A DNA stretch of 42,355 nt, from positions 1 to 42,355 of the forward strand of contig CAUJEL010000116.1 of NCBI GenBank assembly GCA_963169875.1, given 5' to 3'. The notes under the pieces are model-generated. The model had not been told where the DNA came from. It saw only the letters and a program-made list of their open reading frames with translations, and did no database searches. The DNA is from Candidatus Zhuqueibacterota bacterium. Its GTDB lineage: Bacteria; Zhuqueibacterota; Zhuqueibacteria; Residuimicrobiales; Residuimicrobiaceae. The position numbers were made by a program, and so were the translations under genes. Position 1 is the stretch's first letter. Every line of letters starts with the position of its first letter. Shown in pieces: positions 35,986-42,355 of this stretch.

Positions 35986-35996
35986 CACCATTGTTG

Positions 35997-36374
35997 TCAG
36001 CTGATTTTGGTTTTATAAGCAGCAGCGTCCATCAAGGATTTGAGTTCCTCGGGATTGGACATCTTCACCTTGATCATCCAGCCGTCGCCATAGGGATCTT
36101 TATTGACGGTTTCCGGCGCATCAGCCAGCAGCGGATTGACCTCCGCAACGGTTCCGGAGACCGCCGCGAACAAATCGGATACCGCTTTCACCGCTTCGAT
36201 CGTTCCGAAGGATTCGTTCTGGGCGACCACGGAGCCCGCCTCGGGCAATTCCACAAAGACCACATCGCCCAACTCGCCCTGGGCGTAATCGGTCACGCCG
36301 ATGGTGGCTTCATCACCGTTCACGGCGACCCATTCATGTTCTTCAGTATACAACAAATCGCTCGGTACTTTCAT
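35997..36374 (-). CDS. gcvH: Glycine cleavage system H protein
   Basis: The 125-residue product has the normal length. K63 in ESFGTIEAVKAVSDLFA is the lipoylated lysine that carries the aminomethyl group between the P, T and L proteins of the glycine cleavage complex. EEHEWV and GVTDYAQGELGDVVFVELP are further family landmarks. The other gcv genes are not in this window. It follows accC after 17 bases, so it sits with another swinging-arm carrier protein gene (accB). H-like proteins can also serve in lipoate relay. Confidence 0.95.
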   Translation of the reverse strand: MKVPSDLLYTEEHEWVAVNGDEATIGVTDYAQGELGDVVFVELPEAGSVVAQNESFGTIEAVKAVSDLFAAVSGTVAEVNPLLADAPETVNKDPYGDGWMIKVKMSNPEELKSLMDAAAYKTKIS

Positions 36375-36391
36375 AGCATGCCTCCGCTGGT

Positions 36392-37732
36392 TTAGAAAAT
36401 GGTTTGTTCGATATATTTGGTGTTGAATCTTCCGGAACGAAAATTTTCCTCGTTGAGTATTTTTTTGTGCAGTGGAATCGTAGTGGCGATGCCTTCGACC
36501 ACAAATTCGTCCAGCGCCCGCAGCATCCGTGTGATGGCCTCTTCGCGCGTGGTTCCATGCACGATCAGTTTGGCGATGAGGGAATCATAATTGGGCGGAA
36601 TAACATATTGGGCGTAAGCATGGGTATCGACGCGAACGCCCAAACCGCCCGGGACATGAAAGGAGGAGATCCTTCCCGGACAGGGGCGAAAATCACGACT
36701 GGGATCTTCTGCATTGATACGGCATTCAATGGCGTGCCCGCGCATCTTCCAGAAGCGCAAATCAGCGCGCAAACGCGCGCCCGCGGCCATACGTATCTGT
36801 TCTTCGACCAAATCCAAACCATACACCATTTCCGTGACCGGATGTTCGACCTGAATACGCGTATTCATCTCCATAAAGTAGTAATGGCCGCGTTCATCCA
36901 GCAGAAACTCGACGGTGCCCGCGCTGTTATAGCGCACCCGTTTGGCGCCTTTCACAGCGGCCGCACTCATGTCACGGCGCAATTTACTGGATACCGCGGG
37001 TGACGGTGATTCTTCAATCAGTTTCTGATGTTTGCGCTGGATCGAACATTCACGCTCCCCCAGTGCGACCACGTTGCCGTGATTGTCGCCCAGCAGCTGC
37101 ACTTCAATGTGCCGCGGGTTTTCGAAAAATTTCTCCAGATACAGAGCCGGATTGTTAAAGGCAGCCTGTGCCTCGGTCTGAGCCGTATTATAAGCGTTGG
37201 CCAACTCCTGTGGGGATCGCACCACGCGCATGCCCCGTCCACCGCCGCCGGCCACTGCCTTGATGATCACCGGGTAGCCGATCTTTGCGGCGATATCCGC
37301 CGCGGCTTTGACGCTGTGAACCACACCGTCCGAACCAGGGATGACCGGGACGCCGGCGCTGCGCATGGTGTCCTTGGCTCTCGCCTTGTCTCCCATCAGC
37401 GTGATCACCTCCGGCGTAGGCCCGATGAAGGCGAGGCCGCACGAATTGCAGATTTCCGCGAAATGGGCGTTTTCCGCCAAAAAGCCGTAGCCCGGATGAA
37501 TCGCCTCGGCGTTGGTGATCTCCGCGGCGCTGATGATATGTGGTATGTTCAGATAGCTCTTGGAGCTGTTGGCCGGGCCGATACAGACCGCTTCGTCGGC
37601 AAAACGGACGTGCAGACTGTTGGCATCGGCTTCACTGTAAACCGCTACGGTGGCAATGCCCAATTCCTTGCAAGCCCGGATGATGCGCAAAGCGATTTCG
37701 CCGCGATTGGCTATGAGTATTTTCTTAAACAA
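36392..37732 (-). CDS. accC: Acetyl-CoA carboxylase biotin carboxylase subunit
   Basis: ATP-grasp enzyme that carboxylates biotin on AccB in the first step of fatty-acid synthesis. [14 protein letters not shown] is the glycine-rich ATP loop, HIEVQLLGD and [18 protein letters not shown] hold catalytic residues. I choose the TTG at 37732, giving [12 protein letters not shown] and 446 residues, the usual N-terminus and length, with AAGGA four bases before. A GTG at 37783 overlapping the accB stop would add 17 atypical residues. Translationally adjacent to accB. Confidence 0.95.
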   Translation of the reverse strand: MFKKILIANRGEIALRIIRACKELGIATVAVYSEADANSLHVRFADEAVCIGPANSSKSYLNIPHIISAAEITNAEAIHPGYGFLAENAHFAEICNSCGLAFIGPTPEVITLMGDKARAKDTMRSAGVPVIPGSDGVVHSVKAAADIAAKIGYPVIIKAVAGGGGRGMRVVRSPQELANAYNTAQTEAQAAFNNPALYLEKFFENPRHIEVQLLGDNHGNVVALGERECSIQRKHQKLIEESPSPAVSSKLRRDMSAAAVKGAKRVRYNSAGTVEFLLDERGHYYFMEMNTRIQVEHPVTEMVYGLDLVEEQIRMAAGARLRADLRFWKMRGHAIECRINAEDPSRDFRPCPGRISSFHVPGGLGVRVDTHAYAQYVIPPNYDSLIAKLIVHGTTREEAITRMLRALDEFVVEGIATTIPLHKKILNEENFRSGRFNTKYIEQTIF

Positions 37733-37779
37733 AGGATTCCTTGCATTTGGTCCAAAATTGACAACAACTCGACTGGCGT

Positions 37780-38265
37780 TCACTTGGTTGCTTCAACAAG
37801 AAACAACGTCTGATTGTACTCCACGGGTTGCCCATTGTCGGCAACAATCTTGACGATTTTGCCATTCACTTCGGCCTCAATCTCGTTCATCAATTTCATG
37901 GCCTCAATAATGCAGAGCACCTTTCCGGGCGAAATATTTTCCCCTTCACGGATGTAGGGGTCTGCATCCGGCGACGGGGCGCGGTAAAAGGTGCCCACCA
38001 TGGGCGCTTTGATTTCCAGCAAATTATCCGAGCGTCCTGATTTGTCGCCCGCATCAACAACCGGTGCAGCGGGGGCGCTGATATGCCCCTCCGCTTTGGG
38101 TGTCGATGTCGTGACAATTTCGATGCCGCTGTGTTTGGCTGAACTTCCCCCGGTCGCCGTCTTGCTGATACGAATTTTTCGCCCCCACCAATAGGTTATC
38201 TCCAGCTCGCCAATGATGCTTTCTTCGACGATTTTGACAAGCTCTCTGATTTCTTTCGCCCGCAT
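37780..38265 (-). CDS. accB: Biotin carboxyl carrier protein of acetyl-CoA carboxylase
   Basis: A 161-residue protein with the N-terminal helix ([16 protein letters not shown]), a flexible Pro/Ala linker (about 55-80) and the biotinyl domain, K124 in [12 protein letters not shown] being the biotin site. It carries carboxybiotin from AccC to the carboxyltransferase, whose genes are not here. The ATG at 38265 has AGGAG upstream. It lies 26 bases after efp, an order seen in many bacteria. Confidence 0.96.
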   Translation of the reverse strand: MRAKEIRELVKIVEESIIGELEITYWWGRKIRISKTATGGSSAKHSGIEIVTTSTPKAEGHISAPAAPVVDAGDKSGRSDNLLEIKAPMVGTFYRAPSPDADPYIREGENISPGKVLCIIEAMKLMNEIEAEVNGKIVKIVADNGQPVEYNQTLFLVEATK

Positions 38266-38291
38266 GTGATCTCCTGTTACAGATTAATGGG

Positions 38292-38855
38292 CTATCCTCT
38301 GACACGCTCGATATAGGTCGCCGTGCGCGTATCCACTTTTAGTACTTCTCCTTCTTCAACGAAAAGAGGAACCAGCACCACACCGCCGGTCTCAAGAACC
38401 GCTTTTTTGGTGGCGCCGGAAACCGTGTCTCCGCGAAGACCGGGTTCGGTTGAACTCACTTTAAGATTGACAAAATTGGGCAATTCAACACCCAGGGGCT
38501 GTTCATCATGCAACAGCACAGTGACTTTTTCGCCCTCCTTGAGAAAATCGGTTCCAGAAGCGATCATCTCAACAGAGACCGTCAGCTGCTCATAGGTATC
38601 ATTGTCCATCAGCATGAGATTTTCGCCATCGAGGTAGAGAAATTGCATGGCGCGTCGCTCCAGTTCAGCCTCCTGCACCTTATCCCCGGAACGAAACGTC
38701 CTTTCGAGTACGCGGGAGGTCTTGAGATTACGCAGCTTGGTGCGTACGTAGGCGCCGCCACGTCCCATTTTAAAATGCTGAAATTCTACAATGCTGTATA
38801 ATTCACCTTCCAATACAAAGACAAAACCATTTTTAAAATCAGCAGTCGAAGCCAT
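38292..38855 (-). CDS. efp: Elongation factor P
   Basis: The 187-residue product has three barrel domains: KOW-like (1-65), OB (about 66-128) and C-terminal (about 130-187, with STEPGLRGDT and VPLFVEEGE). EF-P binds stalled ribosomes and helps form Pro-Pro bonds. The loop that is modified in many bacteria reads KMGRGGAYVRTKL: R32 stands where E. coli has K34. Lysine-modifying enzymes therefore cannot act; arginine rhamnosylation by EarP or no modification are the options. It is the gene before accB. Confidence 0.96.
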   Translation of the reverse strand: MASTADFKNGFVFVLEGELYSIVEFQHFKMGRGGAYVRTKLRNLKTSRVLERTFRSGDKVQEAELERRAMQFLYLDGENLMLMDNDTYEQLTVSVEMIASGTDFLKEGEKVTVLLHDEQPLGVELPNFVNLKVSSTEPGLRGDTVSGATKKAVLETGGVVLVPLFVEEGEVLKVDTRTATYIERVRG

Positions 38856-38873
38856 AATGATAACATCCTTATT

Positions 38874-40343
38874 CTACAATCTATTCTTTAATTGAGCCAA
38901 TTCTTCCCGCAAAAGGGACGTCACGGTCCTGGGATTGGCGCGGCCGGAGGTGGCCTTCATGACCAGTCCCATGAGAAATCCGAGCACTTTTTCATTGCCC
39001 TGCAGATAAGCAGAAACATCCTTTTGTTGCGCCTGCAGGACGGTCTGGATGACGCTTTGCAGAGAGTCATGATCGTCGATCTGGCTCAAGCCGCCTTCGG
39101 CCACCAGATCGTGTGGTGATTTGCCGGTCTGCAAAACCTGTTCGAAAATCTGCTTCGCCATGCCCGAATTGATCTCGGAGCGGGTCAGCATGCCGAGCAG
39201 ATCAGCGAGAAGCGCAGGGGTCATTTTAAGATCGGTTACCCCCTCCCCCCGCTCCTTGCAGGCGCGCAGCACCTCACCCATAACCCAGTTGCTGGCGAGC
39301 TTTTTGTCGTCGACGCGGTCCGCCACCTGCTCATAATAGTGCGCCACGTCCGCGTCTTCGGTCAAAACAGCCGCATCATAAGCCGGTAAAAAAAACGCCT
39401 CCTGATAGCGCACTTTTTTCGCCTGCGGCAATTCCGGCAGATCGCGCCGCTGCGCTTCAATCCAGTTTGTCTCTATCTCCACCGGCAACAGATCCGGTTC
39501 CGGGAAATAGCGATAATCGTGTGCAAATTCCTTGCTGCGCATGGGCGTGGCGATGTTGCGATTTGCATCCCACAACAACGTCTCCTGTTGCACCGCCTGG
39601 CCCGCGGTCAAAAGGGCACATTGACGTTCATATTCAAAAGCCAGGGCGCGCTCAACATGCCGGAATGAGTTCATGTTTTTCAACTCGGTCTTGGTGCCGA
39701 GTCCAAAAGTGCCGCGAACGCGCACCGAAATATTGGCATCGCAGCGCAAGCTGCCCTCTTCCATGTTGCCATCGCAAATTTCAAGATAACGCACCAGCTG
39801 CCGCAAATAGGCCAGGAAGGCAGCTGCTTCCTCGGGCGCCGTCAGATCCGGCTCCGTGACCAGTTCCAGCAACGGCACACCGCAGCGATTCAAATCCACC
39901 AGGGACTCATCATCCCCGACATAGGCTTCCTGGTGCATGCTTTTGCCGGCATCTTCCTCAAGATGGATGCGGCGAATGCGCACCGGACGTTTCCCCCCGG
40001 AAGCCGTTTCGACCGTGATCATCCCGTTCTCGCAAAAGGGTTGTTCGAACTGGGAAATCTGATACCCTTTGGGCAGATCGGGATAAAAATAGTTTTTGCG
40101 CGCAAAGACCGATCTCGGATTGATTTCGCATCCCGTAGCCAGGGCCAGACGCGCGGCGTAATCGACGGCTTTGCGGTTTAAGACCGGCAAGGCCCCTGGC
40201 AAGCCGAGACAGACCGGGCACACCTGCGCGTTGGCCTCCGAACCGAATCGCGCCCTGCAACCGCAAAATATCTTGCTGACAGTTGACAGTTGAATGTGCA
40301 CTTCCAGGCCGATAACCGGCTCATATTCGATGTGGTTCGACAC
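38874..40343 (-). CDS. gatB: Asp/Glu-tRNA amidotransferase subunit B
   Basis: I start at a GTG at 40343 (MSNHIEYEPVIGLEVHIQL), four bases after the gatA stop and behind AGGTGA; upstream codons to 40436 lie inside gatA and are not GatB-like. The 489 residues include the cradle and kinase-like domain (FCGC ... VCPVC cysteines, LPKGYQISQFEQP, EDAGKS, LVDLNRCGVPLLELVTEPD) and the C-terminal YqeY-like helical domain. It phosphorylates Asp- or Glu-tRNA for amidation. gatC is not in this window. Confidence 0.95.
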   Translation of the reverse strand: MSNHIEYEPVIGLEVHIQLSTVSKIFCGCRARFGSEANAQVCPVCLGLPGALPVLNRKAVDYAARLALATGCEINPRSVFARKNYFYPDLPKGYQISQFEQPFCENGMITVETASGGKRPVRIRRIHLEEDAGKSMHQEAYVGDDESLVDLNRCGVPLLELVTEPDLTAPEEAAAFLAYLRQLVRYLEICDGNMEEGSLRCDANISVRVRGTFGLGTKTELKNMNSFRHVERALAFEYERQCALLTAGQAVQQETLLWDANRNIATPMRSKEFAHDYRYFPEPDLLPVEIETNWIEAQRRDLPELPQAKKVRYQEAFFLPAYDAAVLTEDADVAHYYEQVADRVDDKKLASNWVMGEVLRACKERGEGVTDLKMTPALLADLLGMLTRSEINSGMAKQIFEQVLQTGKSPHDLVAEGGLSQIDDHDSLQSVIQTVLQAQQKDVSAYLQGNEKVLGFLMGLVMKATSGRANPRTVTSLLREELAQLKNRL

Positions 40344-40347
40344 CGGA

Positions 40348-41811
40348 TCACCTCTCCTCAAGCCGCAGAACTTGTCTGGTTGGCGCATGATGCAGCTGCA
40401 GCTGTTTGGCCACGCGCAACAGGGTCCCTTCAGCAAAAGGCTGGCCGATCAATTGCGCGCCGATGGGCAAACCTTGGGGATCCTGGCCGCAGGGTATTGA
40501 CAGCGCCGGCAATCCTGTGAGGTTCACCGACACCGTGTACACATCCGAAAGATACATGGTGAGCGGATCCGAGGCTTTTTCGCCGATGCGGAAGGCCGTG
40601 GTCGGACAGGTCGGCGTCAGCAACAGGTCGCAATGCTGCCAGGCACCATCAAAATCGTCACGCAGCCGAGTGCGCACCTGCTGTGCTTTCGCATAATAGG
40701 CCTCGTAATAGCCGCTGGAAAGAACATAGGTCCCGAGCATGATGCGTCGTTTGACCTCGGCGCCAAAAGCCTGTGACCGGGTCTGCACATACATCTCTTC
40801 CAAAGAACGGGCCGCATCCGCGCGCGCGCCATAGTGCGCGCCATCATACCGCGCCAGATTGGCGGAAGCTTCCGCGTTGGCGAGTATATAATAAGTGGCA
40901 ATACTGTACTCGGTGTGCGGCAAAGAGACCGGCACCGGAATCGCCTGCATGTCTCGCAAAAATTCGCTCGTCTTTTGCAGCGCCTGGCGCACCGTCTCAT
41001 CCAATCCTTCACCATAATACTCTTGAGGAATGCCGATTCGCAGTCCTTTTAACGGCTTATCCAGATCTGCGCAAAAATCAGGCACGTCCACTGCGGCGCT
41101 GGTAGAATCACCGGGATCGCGCCCTGCCAGCACATTCATGAGCAGGGCAGCATCATCCACTGAACGGGTCAGCGGGCCGATCTGATCCAGAGAAGAAGCA
41201 AAAGCCACCAGACCATAGCGGCTGACGCGGCCGTAAGTTGGTTTAAGTCCGATCACACCGCAGAAAGAGGCCGGCTGACGTATGGAACCGCCGGTATCAC
41301 TGCCCAGGGCAGCGGTGCAAAAATCAGCGGCAACCGCCACGGCAGAGCCGCCTGAGGAGCCACCGGGCACGCGATCGTTATCGAGCGGATTTCGCACCAA
41401 ACCGAAGGCGGAATTTTCAGTGGAAGACCCCATGGCAAATTCATCCATGTTGGTCTTGCCAATGAAAATGGCATCTTCGGCCGCCAGTTTTTTCAGCACC
41501 GTAGCGGTGTACGGCGACTGAAAGTGCTCCAGGATATGTGAACCGCATGTGGTGGCGCCATAATCAAGGACCATATTGTCTTTTATGGCCATGATCATGC
41601 CGGCAAGCCTGCCCGCTGTGCCCTTTTTCTGTTTGCCGTCGATCTCCACAGCCTGAGCGCGTGCGCGTTCCGCGAATAATGAAATAAAGGCGTTCAGATG
41701 AGCGCCTTCATGAATACGGTCAAGATAATATTCGGTCAGTTCAGCACAGCTCGTTGCGCCTGCGGCCAATTTTCCCTGGATCGATTGCAGGTCAGTGAAA
41801 GAATGGATCAA
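40348..41811 (-). CDS. gatA: Asp/Glu-tRNA amidotransferase subunit A
   Basis: A 487-residue amidase-signature protein. K77, S152 and S176 form the Ser-cisSer-Lys triad (MAIKDNM, GGSSGGS, GSDTGGSIR). It releases ammonia from glutamine for GatB. The start is a TTG at 41811 with AGAGGT eight bases before; no ATG gives a family-like N-terminus. It follows the TatA-like gene after 39 bases and is translationally close to gatB. Confidence 0.95.
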   Translation of the reverse strand: MIHSFTDLQSIQGKLAAGATSCAELTEYYLDRIHEGAHLNAFISLFAERARAQAVEIDGKQKKGTAGRLAGMIMAIKDNMVLDYGATTCGSHILEHFQSPYTATVLKKLAAEDAIFIGKTNMDEFAMGSSTENSAFGLVRNPLDNDRVPGGSSGGSAVAVAADFCTAALGSDTGGSIRQPASFCGVIGLKPTYGRVSRYGLVAFASSLDQIGPLTRSVDDAALLMNVLAGRDPGDSTSAAVDVPDFCADLDKPLKGLRIGIPQEYYGEGLDETVRQALQKTSEFLRDMQAIPVPVSLPHTEYSIATYYILANAEASANLARYDGAHYGARADAARSLEEMYVQTRSQAFGAEVKRRIMLGTYVLSSGYYEAYYAKAQQVRTRLRDDFDGAWQHCDLLLTPTCPTTAFRIGEKASDPLTMYLSDVYTVSVNLTGLPALSIPCGQDPQGLPIGAQLIGQPFAEGTLLRVAKQLQLHHAPTRQVLRLEER

Positions 41812-41850
41812 ATTGAGATACCTCTGCCATCGTAACTGAAATGATGGGCA

Positions 41851-42051
41851 CTAGTTCTTCTTCTCTTCGCTCGGCGGAATTTCAGCGGTCTTGCCGCTGT
41901 CCTTGACAGATTCATCCATATCGCGCGCAGCGTGTTTGAACTCTTTGATGCCCTGTCCCAGGCCTTTGGCCAATTCGGGAATTTTTTTTGCGCCAAACAG
42001 CAGGACCAGGACCAGTATGATAAGTACCCACTCTGTAGGACCGATACCCAT
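41851..42051 (-). CDS. tatA: TatA/E-type twin-arginine translocase subunit, second copy
   Basis: 66 residues: a short N-terminus, one membrane helix (WVLIILVLVLLFG), the FGAKKIPEL hinge and an amphipathic helix, then a charged tail. TatA forms the pore for folded proteins. The ATG at 42051 follows GGAGG. A similar gene precedes it and tatC is not seen here. Confidence 0.92.
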   Translation of the reverse strand: MGIGPTEWVLIILVLVLLFGAKKIPELAKGLGQGIKEFKHAARDMDESVKDSGKTAEIPPSEEKKN

Positions 42052-42077
42052 GTGACAACCTCCATCGTGATGGTTGA

Positions 42078-42260
42078 TTAAAGACGTTTGAAATCGTCCG
42101 TGATATCTAATTCTTTTTTTACATCATCGGCGGCTTTTTTGAGTTCACGCATACCTTTGCCAAGGCCGCGCGCCAATTCCGGCAACCGTTTGGAACCGAA
42201 TAAAACCAAAACGAGAACCAGTATAACCAGCATCTCGTCCATACCAACGCCGGGCAGCAT
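42078..42260 (-). CDS. tatA: TatA/E-type twin-arginine translocase subunit, first copy
   Basis: I prefer the ATG at 42260 (MLPGVGMDEM, 60 residues) behind AGGTGG; a GTG lies three codons earlier and a second ATG at 42242. One membrane helix (MLVILVLVLVLFGSKRLPEL) and an amphipathic helix (LARGLGKGMRELKKAADDV). Related to the following gene, 26 bases away. The two may be division of labour between TatA and TatE or TatB-like roles. Confidence 0.92.
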   Translation of the reverse strand: MLPGVGMDEMLVILVLVLVLFGSKRLPELARGLGKGMRELKKAADDVKKELDITDDFKRL

Positions 42261-42292
42261 ACTTTCCACCTACCTGATAACCACACCACAGA

Positions 42293-42321
42293 AATATAAT
42301 TTTCTGGCTGATCATTTGCAA
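42293..42321 (-). promoter_or_regulatory. Candidate promoter of the tatA-tatA-gatA-gatB run
   Basis: Read leftwards: TTGCAA (42321-42316), a 17-base spacer and TATATT (42298-42293). Matches to the sigma-70 consensus are 4/6 and 5/6. It would place transcription start about 25 bases before the first TatA start. Confidence 0.42.
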
Positions 42322-42355
42322 GCAAATTGTTCAGGCATACCCGCGAAAGATGTAG

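Larger units (their letters stand above)
35418..35996 (-). other. Long structured 5' leader region of the PorV-type gene
   Basis: 579 bases without a gene, AT-rich compared with its neighbours. Apart from the gcvH terminator at its right end it should be the promoter and leader of the leftward PorV-type gene. Inverted repeats found: AATAACCGT/ACGGTTATT at 35728-35776; AGAATTTT/AAAATTCT at 35693-35712; 23-base arms at 35533-35555 and 35610-35632; and a terminator-shaped hairpin at 35457-35517. I do not recognise a known riboswitch in it. Confidence 0.55.

Noticed and set aside
35418-35996. Match to a known riboswitch, such as the GEMM c-di-GMP class
   Set aside because: The conserved core sequences of the classes I can recall are not present. 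Only the terminator-like shape is supported.

Overview
The window is bacterial, moderately GC-rich and densely coded. It reads like a member of the FCB group, outside or at the edge of Bacteroidota, such as the Calditrichota/KSB1-type lineages. Three secreted proteins end in the Ig-like tail with a YPNP motif that serves type IX secretion (T9SS) cargo. Two PorV/PorQ-type outer-membrane proteins are encoded, and many envelope proteins have FCB-typical families. Most genes have strong GGAGG-type ribosome binding sites, which argues against typical Bacteroidota. The phylum is an inference; there is no rRNA gene here.

Region 1 (1-9 kb) carries secreted and surface proteins: a PKD-repeat protein running off the left edge, a lipoprotein-like LytM/M23 relative with an in-frame TAG near its end, a secreted YtcJ-type amidohydrolase with a T9SS tail, and a 1153-residue VCBS/ASPIC-UnbV/Ig protein with a T9SS tail and 13 consecutive prolines.

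Region 2 (8.4-15 kb) is an envelope-stress-like locus read leftwards: a CHASE2 sensor fused to a sigma-54 activator, then a small beta-barrel protein, a beta-barrel plus transglutaminase-like protein, a FecR-domain protein and a DUF4097 lipoprotein, closed by a clear terminator. Between the activator and the first target gene lie a near-consensus sigma-54 promoter and, about 100 bp upstream of it, a perfect 7-3-7 palindrome. The activator probably senses the envelope and switches on the four downstream genes.

Region 3 (15.4-24.9 kb) holds a secreted protein with an S74 self-cleaving chaperone domain, a YtcJ amidohydrolase-histidine kinase-response regulator operon, a single-cluster ferredoxin with its own promoter and terminator, a fused SpmA-SpmB membrane protein, a LysE-family exporter and a papain-like protease lacking a signal peptide.

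Region 4 (25-35.4 kb) is a leftward run of T9SS-associated genes: a PorV-type protein, an M6-like protein whose zinc motif is lost, a second PorV/PorQ-like protein, a 1005-residue peptidase-MA/TolB-propeller/beta-barrel fusion, and two tandem DUF5683 paralogues. The first gene has a 579-nt leader with a 100-nt imperfect hairpin and a terminator-shaped hairpin just before its ribosome binding site.

Region 5 (36-42.3 kb) is housekeeping, read leftwards: two TatA-like genes, gatA, gatB, efp, accB, accC and gcvH, ending at a terminator. EF-P has arginine at the normally modified position. No tRNA, rRNA, CRISPR array, insertion sequence or prophage was seen.
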